From NCBI GenBank assembly GCA_026261815.1, contig JAMPIT010000258.1, forward strand, positions 13,197,501-13,261,500: 64,000 nt of DNA, written 5' to 3'. Made by a program: the position numbers and the translations under genes. Under the pieces are notes generated by a model that worked only from the letters and a program-made list of their open reading frames with translations, searched no databases and was not told the DNA's origin. Shown here one piece after another: positions 13,301 to 24,989 of this stretch. This DNA comes from Monarcha castaneiventris obscurior. Taxonomy: Eukaryota > Chordata > Aves > Passeriformes > Monarchidae. Position 1 is the stretch's first letter; each line of letters starts with the position of its first letter.

Positions 13301-13880
13301 AAGGTCTCAGGGGGCTACACATTTTTTTTCTATCAAAGTACATTTTTTTTATTAAGAACCTAGTAGAATAATTTGCAATAAGAGGCATTACTAGCGTATA
13401 CCAAAAATACAGATATAGGATATTGAAGGAAACCGAGATGGAGAAAAAAGAAATCAACTGGTGACCTATTTAAGCATCAGGATGAGAAGTCTCCTTGAAT
13501 TCTTATTTCCACATGATGAAGGAAAAGAGAAACAAGAGAAAATCAGGTAAAAAGTGTGCACATCTGAGCTCTTGCACTGGGAAAGGTGGTTAGATTTCCA
13601 CTGAGATCTTATCTTGGGTTTGTTTTATGAACGGGTTTGCTATAATTGTCTCGATAAGCTCTTAGGAGGATGTTCCACAAACCTCTGTCTTATAATAAAA
13701 GTGTAAAACCTCTTTATAACTACTTTGTGTTAAGGTTTTCCCAATGATTTCTCCTTGCAACACATCTGGCATATTGTCTGTTATGGTTAGATTTTAAAAT
13801 CCTTGGGGAAGCAGTGCACATTATCAGTAAAATGTTTATGTTTAGGGGTAAGAATTAAATCCTTTCTTGGCTGATACAGA
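7325..13880. other. Non-coding AT-rich stretch, no gene seen
   Basis: No supported gene, RNA or mobile element. The largest open frames (126 codons at 9001-9381, 80 codons at 12255-12497) have no domain resemblance, and several overlap each other in different frames, as chance frames do. Composition stays strongly AT-rich with few CpGs. Confidence 0.55.
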
Positions 13881-13889
13881 GAAGCGTAC

Positions 13890-14120
13890 ACTCAGACTTC
13901 CAGCTACTTTTAATCACTTTCCTTTTAGAACTTTTGCAAGTGGCATCCCCTGTCCCAGCCCCTTTATTAATGGCCAGTTGTAAATGACTTTAGCAAATGG
14001 AGCACCATTTGTCACACCATAACAAGTGACGCACTGTACTGTATTTCTAGCCCTACCACTTAATTTAAGCTTTGAGATTTATAGCTTGTCATCATCCTCT
14101 CTATCTCTCTGTTCCTTCTT
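13890..14120. other. Candidate conserved non-coding block
   Basis: Sequence of moderate GC between two AT-rich flanks, with TTTAATCAC, CTTTATTAATGGCC and AGTGACGCACTG words that look like homeodomain and bZIP-type sites. No repeat signature and no open frame of note. Listed only because its texture differs from the neighbours; constraint is inferred, not shown. Confidence 0.22.
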
Positions 14121-14595
14121 TGTGCCTTCCCAAGTGCTAAAACAGCTTGTTGGGAAAGGGATTTAGAAGTAAAAGCAGACATTTCTACCTTGGCTCAGAG
14201 CACTGAAAAACACTCATTCAACTCTTTCACCTGTGTAGTGAATTCTCCTGGTGGATTTTCTTCTTCTCTTTAAATGCTTCTCCACATTTAACTGATATTT
14301 GATGAAAAGATTCCCCTATTTTACAATTTTGCTCCAAATAATCCCACTGTAATTCCACTGCAGTCACCTGTGTGTACACTATGTTTGTTTATTACTTTGA
14401 AAGACACAGACAGCAGCCAAGTTGTATTGCAAATTAAAAATGTTTATTTAAACTTGAAATGAGTTCTTTCTTCAGTGTGCTACTATGCTCTACACCATCA
14501 GCAGATTTCCCTGGGCTACAAATTTGTAGCCCATTCCTCTGTCTAGGCTATATAGATTTTTATATAGATTACAGGCTCTGTGCGTTATTTATATA

Positions 14596-14616
14596 CTGCC
14601 ACATGGAAAGTGGCAG
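14596..14616. other. Hairpin with 7-bp stem
   Basis: CTGCCAC and GTGGCAG are perfect inverted arms around a 7-base loop. The stem is short, so chance is likely in a window this size. Confidence 0.6.
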
Positions 14617-16134
14617 ACATCCAAGCGGTGACCCCACCAGTTTAAAGTTCCTATGGATCAAACATCTGTTCTGTGTTTGTGTGCATTTGTTTGTTTGTTT
14701 GCTTAAGAGCACCGAGCATTGGCCTTGCACATGCTTGCCCTGTCTAACAGAGCAAATAGGTTGTTGGGGGTTAGTTTTAATTATAGTAGATTGCAGACTC
14801 TTTTATAGTCTTGTTTTCCTTGTGCTGTTTGCAATCAACTTGCTCATTTCCCTCCAAACTGGTGAGAGCACTGGTCTCTTGGCCAACACTACGAAAGCCT
14901 AGCTGGGCACGAGGGTCCTGCCCCAGTGTGCGGATTTAGTACTCCCAAACTGCAAACATTTGGCCTGTTCCTCTACTGCCCAACGTGTTGAGAAGTAGTT
15001 TCACTGATATAAAGGGGGTGCCAGGCACAAATTCAGTGATACACATGCAGAATTCCCAAGCACACCAGCGCTATTTTGCACTGTTCATGTCCAGCTGTAG
15101 CTTATCAGAGGAGGCACAGGTTAGCAGAGGAGATGTGTTAGTTGTGCTGGGGACAGGGCAAAGCCAGACAAGTTCACAGCCCACATCTCAGCCTTTCTGT
15201 AGCGGTTGTGTCACCAGGTCTGTTTTCTGCACTGAAAGAATGCTGAAACCATTCCAGTGCTTCTTTCCCGAATCCTTGCAGCTACAAGCCTAAGCAGGGG
15301 CTTGTCATGTGAAAATGGTATGAAAAGCTTGCAGAAATTCCATATAAATAATGTCATATGACTGGAACTTTTCAGAACAAAAGAGCCAAAGATCAAGCAA
15401 ATTGTTTTAGCTAGAATTCTGATTGCACACATCTACCTTAGAGGAGCCAGGAGTGCAGGCAGGATCTGTCTGCTCATAAAGTGGGAATGCAACTAAGAAT
15501 AGAGCTGGAAAGCGATTCATTGACCTGCTGGTCTCCAATGTAGTCTTCTTAAACCTTCAGGATAAATTCCAAGGAGTTCACTAAATTTATGGGGATTAAG
15601 AAGGCACAGAATTAATGAACAAAATGAATCAAATTCAGGTCTAGATAAAGGAGGTAAATTTTTATTAAATTTTGTGAAGCTGCACCTGTTCACATAGCTT
15701 TGAATTTTAACACAGTAAATCACCTTATATACTCCTACATTAATCCATTATTTTCTACAGCATAGTCACAAATGCTTTTCTCCTCTGATGCAGTTCCACT
15801 ACTTTGCTTTGAATGTGATCCCTTTGCACAGGCTGGCCAAAATCACATTTGTTTGTTTTCCTAGTGCTGTATCACATTGCAAGCCCTTATTTAATTTGCT
15901 GTTCACTACTAGTCCTCAGTCTTTTTTTTCTTAGTGCTTTCCAAACACTGTCTTCCTTCCATAGTATATTTGTGTTTGAGATTATTTCCCTTAAGTATCT
16001 GAATTTTGAGTTTTCATTACTGAGGATTGTTTTGTCTTGTTTTTCAGATCTGTTTCCCAGCTCTCTTAAACTCTCTCAGTCTCTGTCATTTAAATAAAGT
16101 TTCATTGAGTAAATAATGTGCAACTTAGTTGTAT

Positions 16135-16147
16135 CCCCCCCCCCCCC
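16135..16147 (+). repeat. Poly(C) tract, 13 C
   Basis: Thirteen consecutive C, followed by A and two more C. Long C/G homopolymers are unusual in an AT-rich region and are prone to length error in assembly. Confidence 0.95.
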
Positions 16148-17919
16148 ACCTTTAAATTCATTTAGAAGTAAGAAAGGGGAAGATGCAAACAGTTTCTAAA
16201 GGAAAAAAAATGGCAAAATGTTACAAATGGAATTAACACCAGTGGTCACGTTATTTCACTGGGTACCTCTAATTCCCCATGTGCATATGAATGTGAAAAG
16301 TTAGCATTATACCTTCATCTATCCTCTGAAATATAAGATATATTGAAATAAATATCTAGTCTCTCTTGGCTGGAACATGCCACAATAATAAGTGTATTTT
16401 GTCTTTTGAACCCGCACTTTTTTTTGTAATGTTCAGGAACACATAGAGCAATATGATAATATTGTTGCCATTCCACAAAACAATGCCAGTTTCTTGCCTC
16501 TTTTCAGGACAGAGCCATGTATTTTAGTTAGTGACTGTATTAATTGTGCACCGGGTTAAAATGAAGCTTCAATGGCATCATGATGTTTCTTTAAGCAGTA
16601 TTTTTTCAATTATTTCAGACAGAATTCTAAGAGCATAATCTAAGAGACTCCCTCTGGACTTGCCTCCATACACAAACACACTTTAATAAGTGAGACCTCT
16701 GATGGGGTCATCAAGACCAAAAGGAACAACAACAAAAAAAATCTTCGGTGCTGCTCTTATTTAGTTAGTGACCCAACCTTACCCTTTAAATATAGTAGGA
16801 TCAACATACTGGGCCATGACCTCGAAGAGCTGTCATGTCACTTTTACTCTGCTTTTCTTTTAAATTGTTATGTAAGTTGGGGAACTCAGCTGCAATGTGT
16901 GCTGTATCATATATCCAGATTTATTTCTCTGGATTATGGGAAAAATCTTTGGAGAGTGTGTGTTTAATTATTCACAGATTTATATTGGTATTTAAGGATT
17001 GAAATGGCAAAACGGAAAAATAAAAGTGTCACCAGTAAATTTCTAGCAACTGAAAGTGGTCACCTTAGTAGTATATTCAGTAGTTCTGTCAAAATCCTTA
17101 GCCATTCTTTATTACTGCTCTTCCAAACCATCTCAGGTTGGTTCATGCTTGGACAAGTCTTTGGCTAAACAAGAATAATTGTAACAGGATTGCCAAAGTC
17201 TTTTTCCCCAAGAAAAATCATGTGTCTCCGACATTTTCCCCTCTGCTCTCCGGTTTTTTATTATTTGAATCTTAATCTGTTTTGCTATTTATTTCAGGCA
17301 GGAAAGTAACTTTATTGTTGTGCCAGAGATGTGTTTAGTGTGTCGCTGGAATTTTTTTACACTGGTCCGCAGTTCAAACGCAAAGGCAAAATGCTTCTTT
17401 TTGTATCCTTAATCCTCTCAAAGTCCTGGGTCTCTGTTCACCTAGCAATTAACTTGATCATATCCAGACATAAATATGTCACAAACAAAACATTATGTGA
17501 TGTAGTTATAGCTCATGATAGAAACAATTGCTTCTTTACTAAATCTGCAAAGGTAACTTCTGAACTGAAGGTTCACCTTTGTCCCGTCTTGCTTCAGAAT
17601 GACTAGATTTTAATTTTAATTTCACTGATATACAGTAGCAAATGGCAGGAACAGCATTTGGTAGCATGAGCAATATTTCAGTTGTTTTAATGTTAACTGA
17701 ATTTTCAAGCATAAAGGCAGAATTCCAGATGTGGAATAATATATTTCAATTTTTTTTTTTTTAAAGTGACACTTGGGTGTCGCCATTTATTCTTTTATTC
17801 TATCAACACATGGCATGGGGTTGAAAACATAAACATTGCTCTCTAACCAAAGCCAAGCACCTGAATAGAAACAAAGCATGGAATATAAATTTTCCCTAGT
17901 ATGCTTAATTTTTAACAAT

Positions 17920-17978
17920 ACTACTACTAATAATAATATTAATAGTAGTAGTAGTAGTAGTAATAATAATAATAATAA
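17920..17978 (+). repeat. TAG/TAA trinucleotide microsatellite with foldback
   Basis: The tract begins with CTACTACTA, passes through TAATAATATTAA, then continues as six TAG units (17943-17960) and six TAA units (17961-17978). The left ACTACTACTA arm is the reverse complement of the TAGTAGTAGT on the right, so the microsatellite can fold into a hairpin. It is probably the product of slippage plus inversion of the repeat register. Confidence 0.9.
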
Positions 17979-17984
17979 TTCTAA

Positions 17985-19130
17985 GACAACATGAAGGCTG
18001 CTATTCTGATACTATGGCCACTGTCACAGGCCTGGTACACACTAGGAAAGCACACTGTGACACAAAATATATCTGAAGGAATGGGAGAAAATGACCCAAC
18101 CTAAACACACAATAAGAAAGCACCTGCATTTTATTTCCAGGAAAGGCAGCAGGACCTACCAGAAGAACATTTTATTTAAAAATTTTCCCCCAATATCTTT
18201 CTCAAGCAAAACCCAAATACAAGACAAGAAAAGACAGTAATTTCCGAATTATATAACATAGAATCCTAAGGAAACATCGCTTTCTGTGCTGAAAAAGGAA
18301 GGGCGACAGACCGAAATAGAGCCAGAGCCTGGTGTGTGATGATTTGTAGCACTGCATGGGAGTGGTGATGTCTGCTGCTTTCCACAGTGGATGTGAAAGG
18401 CCAAGTGACATTTGCATCTCATAAAATAAACCAAATCAGGCACAAATGTAGTTTCGAAAGTTCTCGGTTTGATTTTGTAACAATATGGTATTTCATCAGT
18501 TTTTGCAAAGGAACCTTTTGATTCTGTAAACTGGAAGTCATCATCTCAGACCCCAGTGAAAGACTGTGATTCAAAGTTTCGGGCATATAATTTCTTCCTT
18601 AGCAAAAAATACATGTTTATTTTCTCTCATAGCTAGGTTTTTCCATAGAGTTTGGAGTAATTTTTATTCCAAAATTTGTCCTGTTCTGCTTTCTGAAGGC
18701 TTTTTTCTTTTGGAGATACTTTTAAAAACATTTTCCTTTTTTTAAATGCCATGAAAATTCACATAAAGTGTGGTAAGAATGGTTAGCTATTTTACTGGAA
18801 ATAAAATTACGGCTACAATTCTATTTTTTTTAATATAAAGAATAAATCACCTTCAAATTTAGAAGCAAGATTGATGCACGCTGTATTTATCCTGCCTTTG
18901 GCAGTGAGAAGGTCTAGTTCTGTTTTTCACAATGTTTTGCAGTCATGAGTCGATCATCAAACCCTCTTCAAAAATGTCCACGGACTATCTTGTCTCCAAC
19001 TCTTATTCCCCACCTGGGGAAAAAGGGCAATAAATAAAGTACTTAAAATTTAGAGTGAAATATACTTTGTTATTTAAAAAATGTATCTTAATTTCACCAG
19101 AATAATTACAAATATAGATTCCCAACTGTG
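17985..19130. other. Non-coding stretch, no gene seen
   Basis: Nothing recognisable beyond short chance open frames at 18202-18443 on the minus strand, which overlap each other in two frames. Confidence 0.55.
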
Positions 19131-19135
19131 TCTGG

Positions 19136-19280
19136 CAGCAGTGGGAAGCCAGCTCCCGATTATGCCTGCCTGCAGGTATTGACAGCAGTCAGGAGCCAGG
19201 TTTTGGCTCTGCCTGCCGGGAGGCATTTGATAACAATTGGGAGGCAGCTCCTGCTAGCTGGCACAGGCAGAAGTCCTGCA
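19136..19280 (+). repeat. Three degenerate ~48-bp tandem units, GC-rich
   Basis: Three imperfect units start at about 19136, 19183 and 19233. Each carries a GGGAGCCAGCTCC-like core followed by GCCTGCC or CTAGCTGGCA and ends in a TTGA/ACA-like spacer. The segment is clearly GC-richer than its surroundings and abuts a CR1 3' end on the right. It may be an old minisatellite or an expanded internal part of the same retroelement insertion. Confidence 0.65.
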
Positions 19281-19289
19281 GCTCTCCAC

Positions 19290-19372
19290 TGGTCTACAGG
19301 CTGTCGAGTTATGCTGGATCAGATTAACCTCCAGAGGTCCTTTCCAGTACTGTTTTCTAAAATAGGATGGTA
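19290..19372 (+). mobile_element. CR1 LINE 3' end fragment
   Basis: The words GGATCAGATTAACCTCCAGA and GGTCCTTTCCAGTACTGTTT match the conserved CR1 3' terminus (TGGACTAGATGACCTCCAGAGG then TCCCTTCCAACC), and the following TTCTAAAATAGGATGG is a decayed form of the terminal CR1 octamer repeats. The copy is short and 5' truncated, as most CR1 copies are. Family assignment is secure, subfamily is not. Confidence 0.7.
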
Positions 19373-22155
19373 TGACTTGCAATAAATTTCAGGGATGTCA
19401 ACAGGATTTTAGAAGAGTCTTTGTTTTGGGAGATGCTAATGAGCTCTGCTGATAGATTATCCTGCTAGAGTGAAGAGAATTAATTTATTATGTCAACTGG
19501 AGATTTTTTAGAAAACTTGTATAAAATTCAGATTACTGCAAATTATCCTCCACTAGTACCCTGAGAAAGGACTCTTAGCTGTTGCGTAAGAGCCTCTCAA
19601 AATGACTACACAAAAGTCTATCCATGCCCACCTCCATCATAAAATAAAAGGCTCCACCATATCACTGGTGATGTGATGGCTCACAAAGGCCTATTCAGTA
19701 ACTCAGCAACTGGAATTAACTTCACTAAGTCAATCAGACCCTGTGAGAGGGTGGCAGGGGGAGTGCAGGTGCTTCAGCTCTTCTCCTTGTTCCATCTGCT
19801 TTAGGGTTTGTCATGGAGCCGTGAACCCAAGAGGTGGCAGGAGGACAGCTTGAATTCAGTAAAAGGTAATGCATATCCTACTGTGGTAAATCTGATAAAA
19901 GGCACGTTTGCACTCAGTGTCCTGAAATATATGAATATGAATCCAAGGAGGTTTTAATTCTGATTGCTGTATATTGGGCTGTAAAGTACAGATATCCTTG
20001 ATCGAGGGTACAGTGTTGGTTTTTCCTTTTCTGAATGACAATCAGTAACAAATTTCCCCCCAGTTATCAGCCACCTCTTTTCTAGATGCAAATGTTCTGC
20101 AAAAGCTGACACAGTTGAGATAACTGGACTAAAAGCTCTGCTCTAGTTTCAAGACAGCTAATACGCCTCATTCTTCAGAATGTGGTCAGAGAATAATAAA
20201 GAAAAATGTATCCAATTTCCAAAGTTTGTTTCCAGCTCTTATAGTTCATTAGTGGTATCTCTGTCTTAAAAGGCACTGAAGGGTCAGGATTTGTTATACA
20301 GAATATGTGGCTCTCAGCAGCTGAAAATAACTATAATCTGGTACTTCCTGAGTTATGAGTCTGAAATTTTGTCTTCCAATAGCGGCAAGTAACCGATAAC
20401 AGGTTTTATATAATCGTATTTCAAAATGAGAGGATAATAAACAGAAGTATTTGAAAGCAGGAATTGTGAGGCAAGATGGACTACTACACTTTTCCAGGAA
20501 GTTGGTAAAACAGATTCCAATGATGACATTTGTTGGCAATAGCTCCCGGTATCACTGACTAGGCCAAATAGACAGCGTCTCTTATTGCAAGGTAGAAGCC
20601 ATAAATGGCAGAAAGAATTCCATTCTGTAATAATTCTATACCTCAGTCAAACCCAAAAGTATAAAACCGAGGCTTTTATTGCAATAATGCTTTAGATTTC
20701 TGTCAGCTTGGACTAAAGAATGCTGATACATAGTATAAAATTGTATCTACACCTCTCATAAAAATAGTCAACCATTTATAAGCTCCTGTCTTAATAAAGT
20801 TGTGCAATTTTAAGGATCAAACTACAAAACTAGAGCTCCCTGAAGATTTGTACAGATAAGAGATCAGCCAAATTTTTGGAGCTCTGAACTTGTCAAGATA
20901 AAAGGGAACACTGATTACAAAAAACCTTTTTTTTTCAAATATGAGACTGGCAATATAATTTTCATGTAATTCATTTTAGAATATCAACTAATAATTCACA
21001 GTGTTTTAATTTCGTATTTCCAAATAAAATTTGTTGTTCTTGAGTTAAACTTCATTTTCCAATGAAAATAGCAGAAGATTATGCTTTAAGATTTTCAAAT
21101 TATCATTTATTTTTTTAAAAGGTAATCTGTATTTATTTGTTATATATTTATTGTATATGTTTCCACTATTAAGATTTCAATTTTTATTGTTTCCCTTAAG
21201 AATTAATTTTGTCTTGTTTGAAATTCTTACACCTAAATTACTAGAAAGTATTTTGCAATACTTTTCTGAAATAAGATCCAGTAGTCTGGAATATATAACA
21301 GATTCTGAGTAGTTGAATGTACACTTTCATCTTGAAAATAGAGTAAGGTTACAAGACTGACACTAAGGAGATATGTAGTCATTAACTACTTCCAGTCCTT
21401 AATTACTGCAACTGCTATAATGTCTGATCCTCTCTAAAGATTAGGAAGAGTAAAAGAAATAATTTGTTTGCACTTGCTGTGAGCAGGTTGCAGGTTGCAG
21501 ATGAAGGCAGGTTATGGACTAAATCAACCTTGTTCCTTCTGGGGCTAATATACATATTGAGTTATTTTCAGGTCTGTGATTTCTGCCCAGCCATCAGTTT
21601 CACACAGGCTTTAAATAATGTGGTAGCAAGAATAAAACTACAAATCTGTCAAAATTTTAGTCTTTAGAACTGAGACTCATTTAATTGTTTAGAAAAAATC
21701 CAGTCCTAAGTTGTCTTATTCCTTCAAAAAGACATTCCCAGAGTACTTCAATTAAGTATTAAAATTTCTTTCTTTCTTTCCTTACAAGTTTTCTTCTTCT
21801 ATCAGCCGTTGCCTACGTAGTCTGAAAGCATATCAGATAAGATTAAACTAATATACCACTATTGGCTGTAACTGTCTTGGGAGACTTATGATGCTTAATG
21901 ATGATGATGTGAATTACAAAGATTTGTAGTAACTGAGTTAAAAGTCTGTTATTTGAAAATTGACAAGAAGTTTCCAGGAGATTTTGGTGTCTTTCCTTTT
22001 TATCCATTATGTTTGAGTTCAAGACAATCCTTGAGGGCATTTGCTTTCACATTTATAAAATAATCATTAAGTGTTTTGAAAGCAATAGAAATCAAAGCCA
22101 GTTAAGTTCCACAAATATAACAAGTATTTATCTCACTGAGTTCAGGAAAGGAGCA

Positions 22156-22191
22156 GATGGAATGTATTCCAGGGATGGAATGTATTTCCAG
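22156..22191 (+). repeat. Tandem duplication of an 18-base unit
   Basis: GATGGAATGTATTCCAGG is followed directly by a second copy with a one-base shift near the end. The unit contains GGAATGTATTCC, a palindromic word, and GGAATG is the core of TEAD-type sites. Simple duplication is sufficient to explain it. Confidence 0.85.
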
Positions 22192-22829
22192 TATTATTAA
22201 GCATTACAACTTGTTTAAATGCTCCTGAATTTGCAGTGCAGTGTACCTGAATCACAGATTGTATATTATTCCCCAGCCTCATTAGAGCTTTCAAGGAGAA
22301 AGCCATCTTTACTTCTACAAGCTACTAGTGTGTCTGCCAATGCAATTTATGGTGCAGGAGTGACTCCTACTCCTTTAAAACATATTTTCTCTTAGAGACC
22401 TTGACAACTTAGACATAGGACAAAAGTGTAGTTTATTGACTTCTGATTGAAGAAGATGGAAAAGTAGTCTACAAAAAAAAAAAAGAAAAAAAAGAATGTA
22501 ACAAAAATAAAGCTTGAATTATGTATACTGTAAGGTAATAAACAAGATGTCCTAACTACTAAATCCTCCCATGAGCATATATTGTTATTTATTACTTGTA
22601 TTACACTCGAGAAGTTAAAGAAGGAGTAGGGCCGTGTTCTGCTCAGTGCTGTATTGACAGAACAAAAGCATATTTGTCTGAGAGAATTTACCAAACCCAT
22701 TTACATTAAAGCACTTATTCACAATCCTAACTGTGTCACATATTTAAAACGTTAGTCACAGCAGTCATCTATAATTACCTATCAAAATGAATATGTAGCT
22801 CCCCTCTCAAAGCAGCATTTGCTTTCCAT

Positions 22830-23045
22830 TGCAGCCCACAGCCCCTCAGCAGGGTGGAGGCGGCAGGGTCCTGTCCTTGCACGGTTCCAGCACTGGCATG
22901 GCAGGAGCCAAGAGCAGCCAAATGGGTGACTGGGCATCCCAGAGCAGAGAGGCAAGGAGAGAAAGTGCAGCCTTCCTTCCAGATCATTTCCCTCTTGTCT
23001 AGATCCCTGTGACAGGGTTGAAGCCTTGCTTGGTCCAACACTCAT
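22830..23045. other. Local GC-rich island, unrecognised
   Basis: About 200 bases of clearly higher GC than the surrounding sequence, rich in CAGC, GGCAGG and CCAGAGC words but with only two or so CpGs. It is not a CpG island and I recognise no transposon. It could be a diverged CR1 body or a small exon-like segment. Confidence 0.35.
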
Positions 23046-24567
23046 TCCTCATGCAACACTTACTCATGGCAATGGTCCTGCTCATTCCAGTTTGACAGAT
23101 TGCTGCCAGCACACCATTTAGTTATAAATATTTGCAGTATCTGGCTTTATTCATGACTAAATAAGTTCAGTCATGAAATAATGCAATTGATACTTAAAGG
23201 GACACTAATTTTAACAGTATATTTTCCATTGTAAGTATTTTTACTGCTGTCAGTGGGAATAAGTTTAGATCTTGTTTCAGCTCCAGACCAGAGAACATGA
23301 CTTCATTGCTGAGTTGCAGCCACTAACATGTGGTTGTGGGGATATTTACAGCATGTGGTGGTGTTTCTAAAGGCAAATACAAAAAGAAATAAGCAGAGAA
23401 AAAAAATGTAAAATGCACAATTTAAGAAAGATGTGAAGCCTGAAATGCTTCCTTATCTGTTCTGCTTTCACTGGAAAAGGCTTAATTGTGCTTTCAATCA
23501 CATTGCATGGCCTTCCTGTGTTTCTTTGTTCCAGAGCATAAGACTGTTCAGGCTTTTTCAAAAAGAGTAAAAAAAATTCCTTGTCTTGCAAACAGTCTGA
23601 AATTGATACAGGATGAGATGGTGAATACAGCTGGTCTAATACTTGTATTATGACTTTGCTGTCTCTTCAAATTCTTTACATTGTGAATTTCTAGTGAAAT
23701 GTTGATGCAGATTCCAAGGAAATGTTGTTCAAAAACCTGGGATCTATGCATAGGAAATGACATCTTATTCTCTTTTCTCATTTAAAACAGTCAGAGATTT
23801 GGCAACCTTGGAAAAAATGTCAAATAAAAAATTGAAACTATTTAAAATGAAAAGTTTAATCAAAGCTTTGAAATCAACCAATAGGAAAGTCAGAACCTTT
23901 TTACTTTACTACTGTTACATTGCATCTCAAAAGTACAAATTAAATGTCAAATAAGAATTGATTTTCCCATCTTGGACCGACAGCTACTTAATTTCTTTGA
24001 TATTAAATATAGTATTAAAGTAATAGGAAACCCACAAAAGCTCCTTAAGTTTCACAGAGATTTCTTTTCCTATTTGTTTTGCTTTCTTCCATTTTTTCTA
24101 AGCAGTAAATGGGAAACCACAAATACCACAAATCATGAAAGATCCATACAGATCTTAAATATTGAAGGTCCTGTTCCTGTGTCCGAATTCAAGGGCACAT
24201 AGGAAAAACATTCCTAACTTTACTTGCAAAATGTCTGAGCAATTGCTGCTGAGGAAAGCGATCTTGGAATTACAACAGCTAGCTGGAGAAAATAAAAAAA
24301 GACAACCCAACAAATTAGCCAAAACAAAACTAAAACCATAGCTCATTGCTTGGTCATGAGTAAAAACTATTAAGAGAGGAAGAGGAACAATCATAACTTC
24401 ATTGAGTCCATGGTGCTCTCACAAACCAGATATTTTAGAAACCTTCCTTCCCAACCTCCTCCTCTCCCCTTTTTTTAACTGCAGTTAGAACCCTAGAAGT
24501 TACAGAGAAAGGGAGATAGGATGATCAGAGGTGTGGAAACTGTTTTCTGTACAAAGAATAACTAGAT

Positions 24568-24985
24568 GCTTTTCAGTCTGGAATAGATGACTGATGAGGG
24601 ATATAATAAAACTCCATAAAATCAGAATAGCATGGAGAAGGTGATTAGGGAACAATTATTCACTGTCTCTCATAATACAAGAAAAATAGGCTTCAGATTA
24701 TATTGTCAGATAGCAGGTTAAAATCAAACAATACATAATAATAGATAATAGCAGCTAAAAAATTCTGGGGGGCTGTAGATAATAGAATTCACGTGGATTC
24801 AAAAAGCAATTAGACAAATTCATGAAATCCACTAAGAACTGACTCAGAATATGTGACTGCAGATGACTGAGAGATGGAATATAATAGTAGGGAGGCAGCA
24901 CTAGATGCCTGTCTTATTGTTATACTCTTTTTCTAAGCATCTTCTACTGAGCACTGGATTACAGTGACTTTTAGTCTGAATAAGT
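24568..24985 (+). mobile_element. Ancient L3/CR1-like LINE, 3' part
   Basis: The order of words matches the 3' end of the old L3-like CR1 lineage that is abundant in turtles and crocodiles: TTCAGTCTGG; GATGAGGGATATAATAAAAC; TCCATAAAATCA; CATGGAGAAGGTGATTAGGG; TATTCACTGTCTCTCATAAT; GGATTCAAAAAGCAATTAGA followed by CAAATTCATG; and finally GCATCTTCTACTGAGCACTG near 24940. In the parent element this covers the end of the reverse-transcriptase ORF and the 3' UTR. The copy is riddled with substitutions and indels and codes for nothing. The collinearity of seven separate words makes the call firm, although the exact subfamily is uncertain. Confidence 0.8.
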
Positions 24986-24989
24986 AATA

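Larger units (their letters stand above)
14125..17915. other. Non-coding stretch, no gene seen
   Basis: I find no supported gene. A 147-codon frame at 14459-14902 is one of the longest in the window, but its translation is rich in Cys, Leu and Phe, has no known domain and starts in plain AT-rich sequence, so I treat it as chance. The stretch holds a small hairpin at 14596-14616, a C tract at 16135 and a 13-base T tract near 17750. Confidence 0.55.
19375..24565. other. Non-coding stretch, no gene seen
   Basis: No supported gene or RNA. Local structures are an 18-base tandem duplication at 22156-22191, an A-rich tract at 22472-22493 and a GC-richer island at about 22830-23045. The island holds two overlapping minus-strand frames without domain resemblance. 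Confidence 0.55.

Noticed and set aside
14459..14902. 147-codon open frame with hydrophobic stretches
   Set aside because: The Leu/Phe/Cys-rich translation reflects T-rich sequence rather than a membrane protein; no start context, splice sites or known family.
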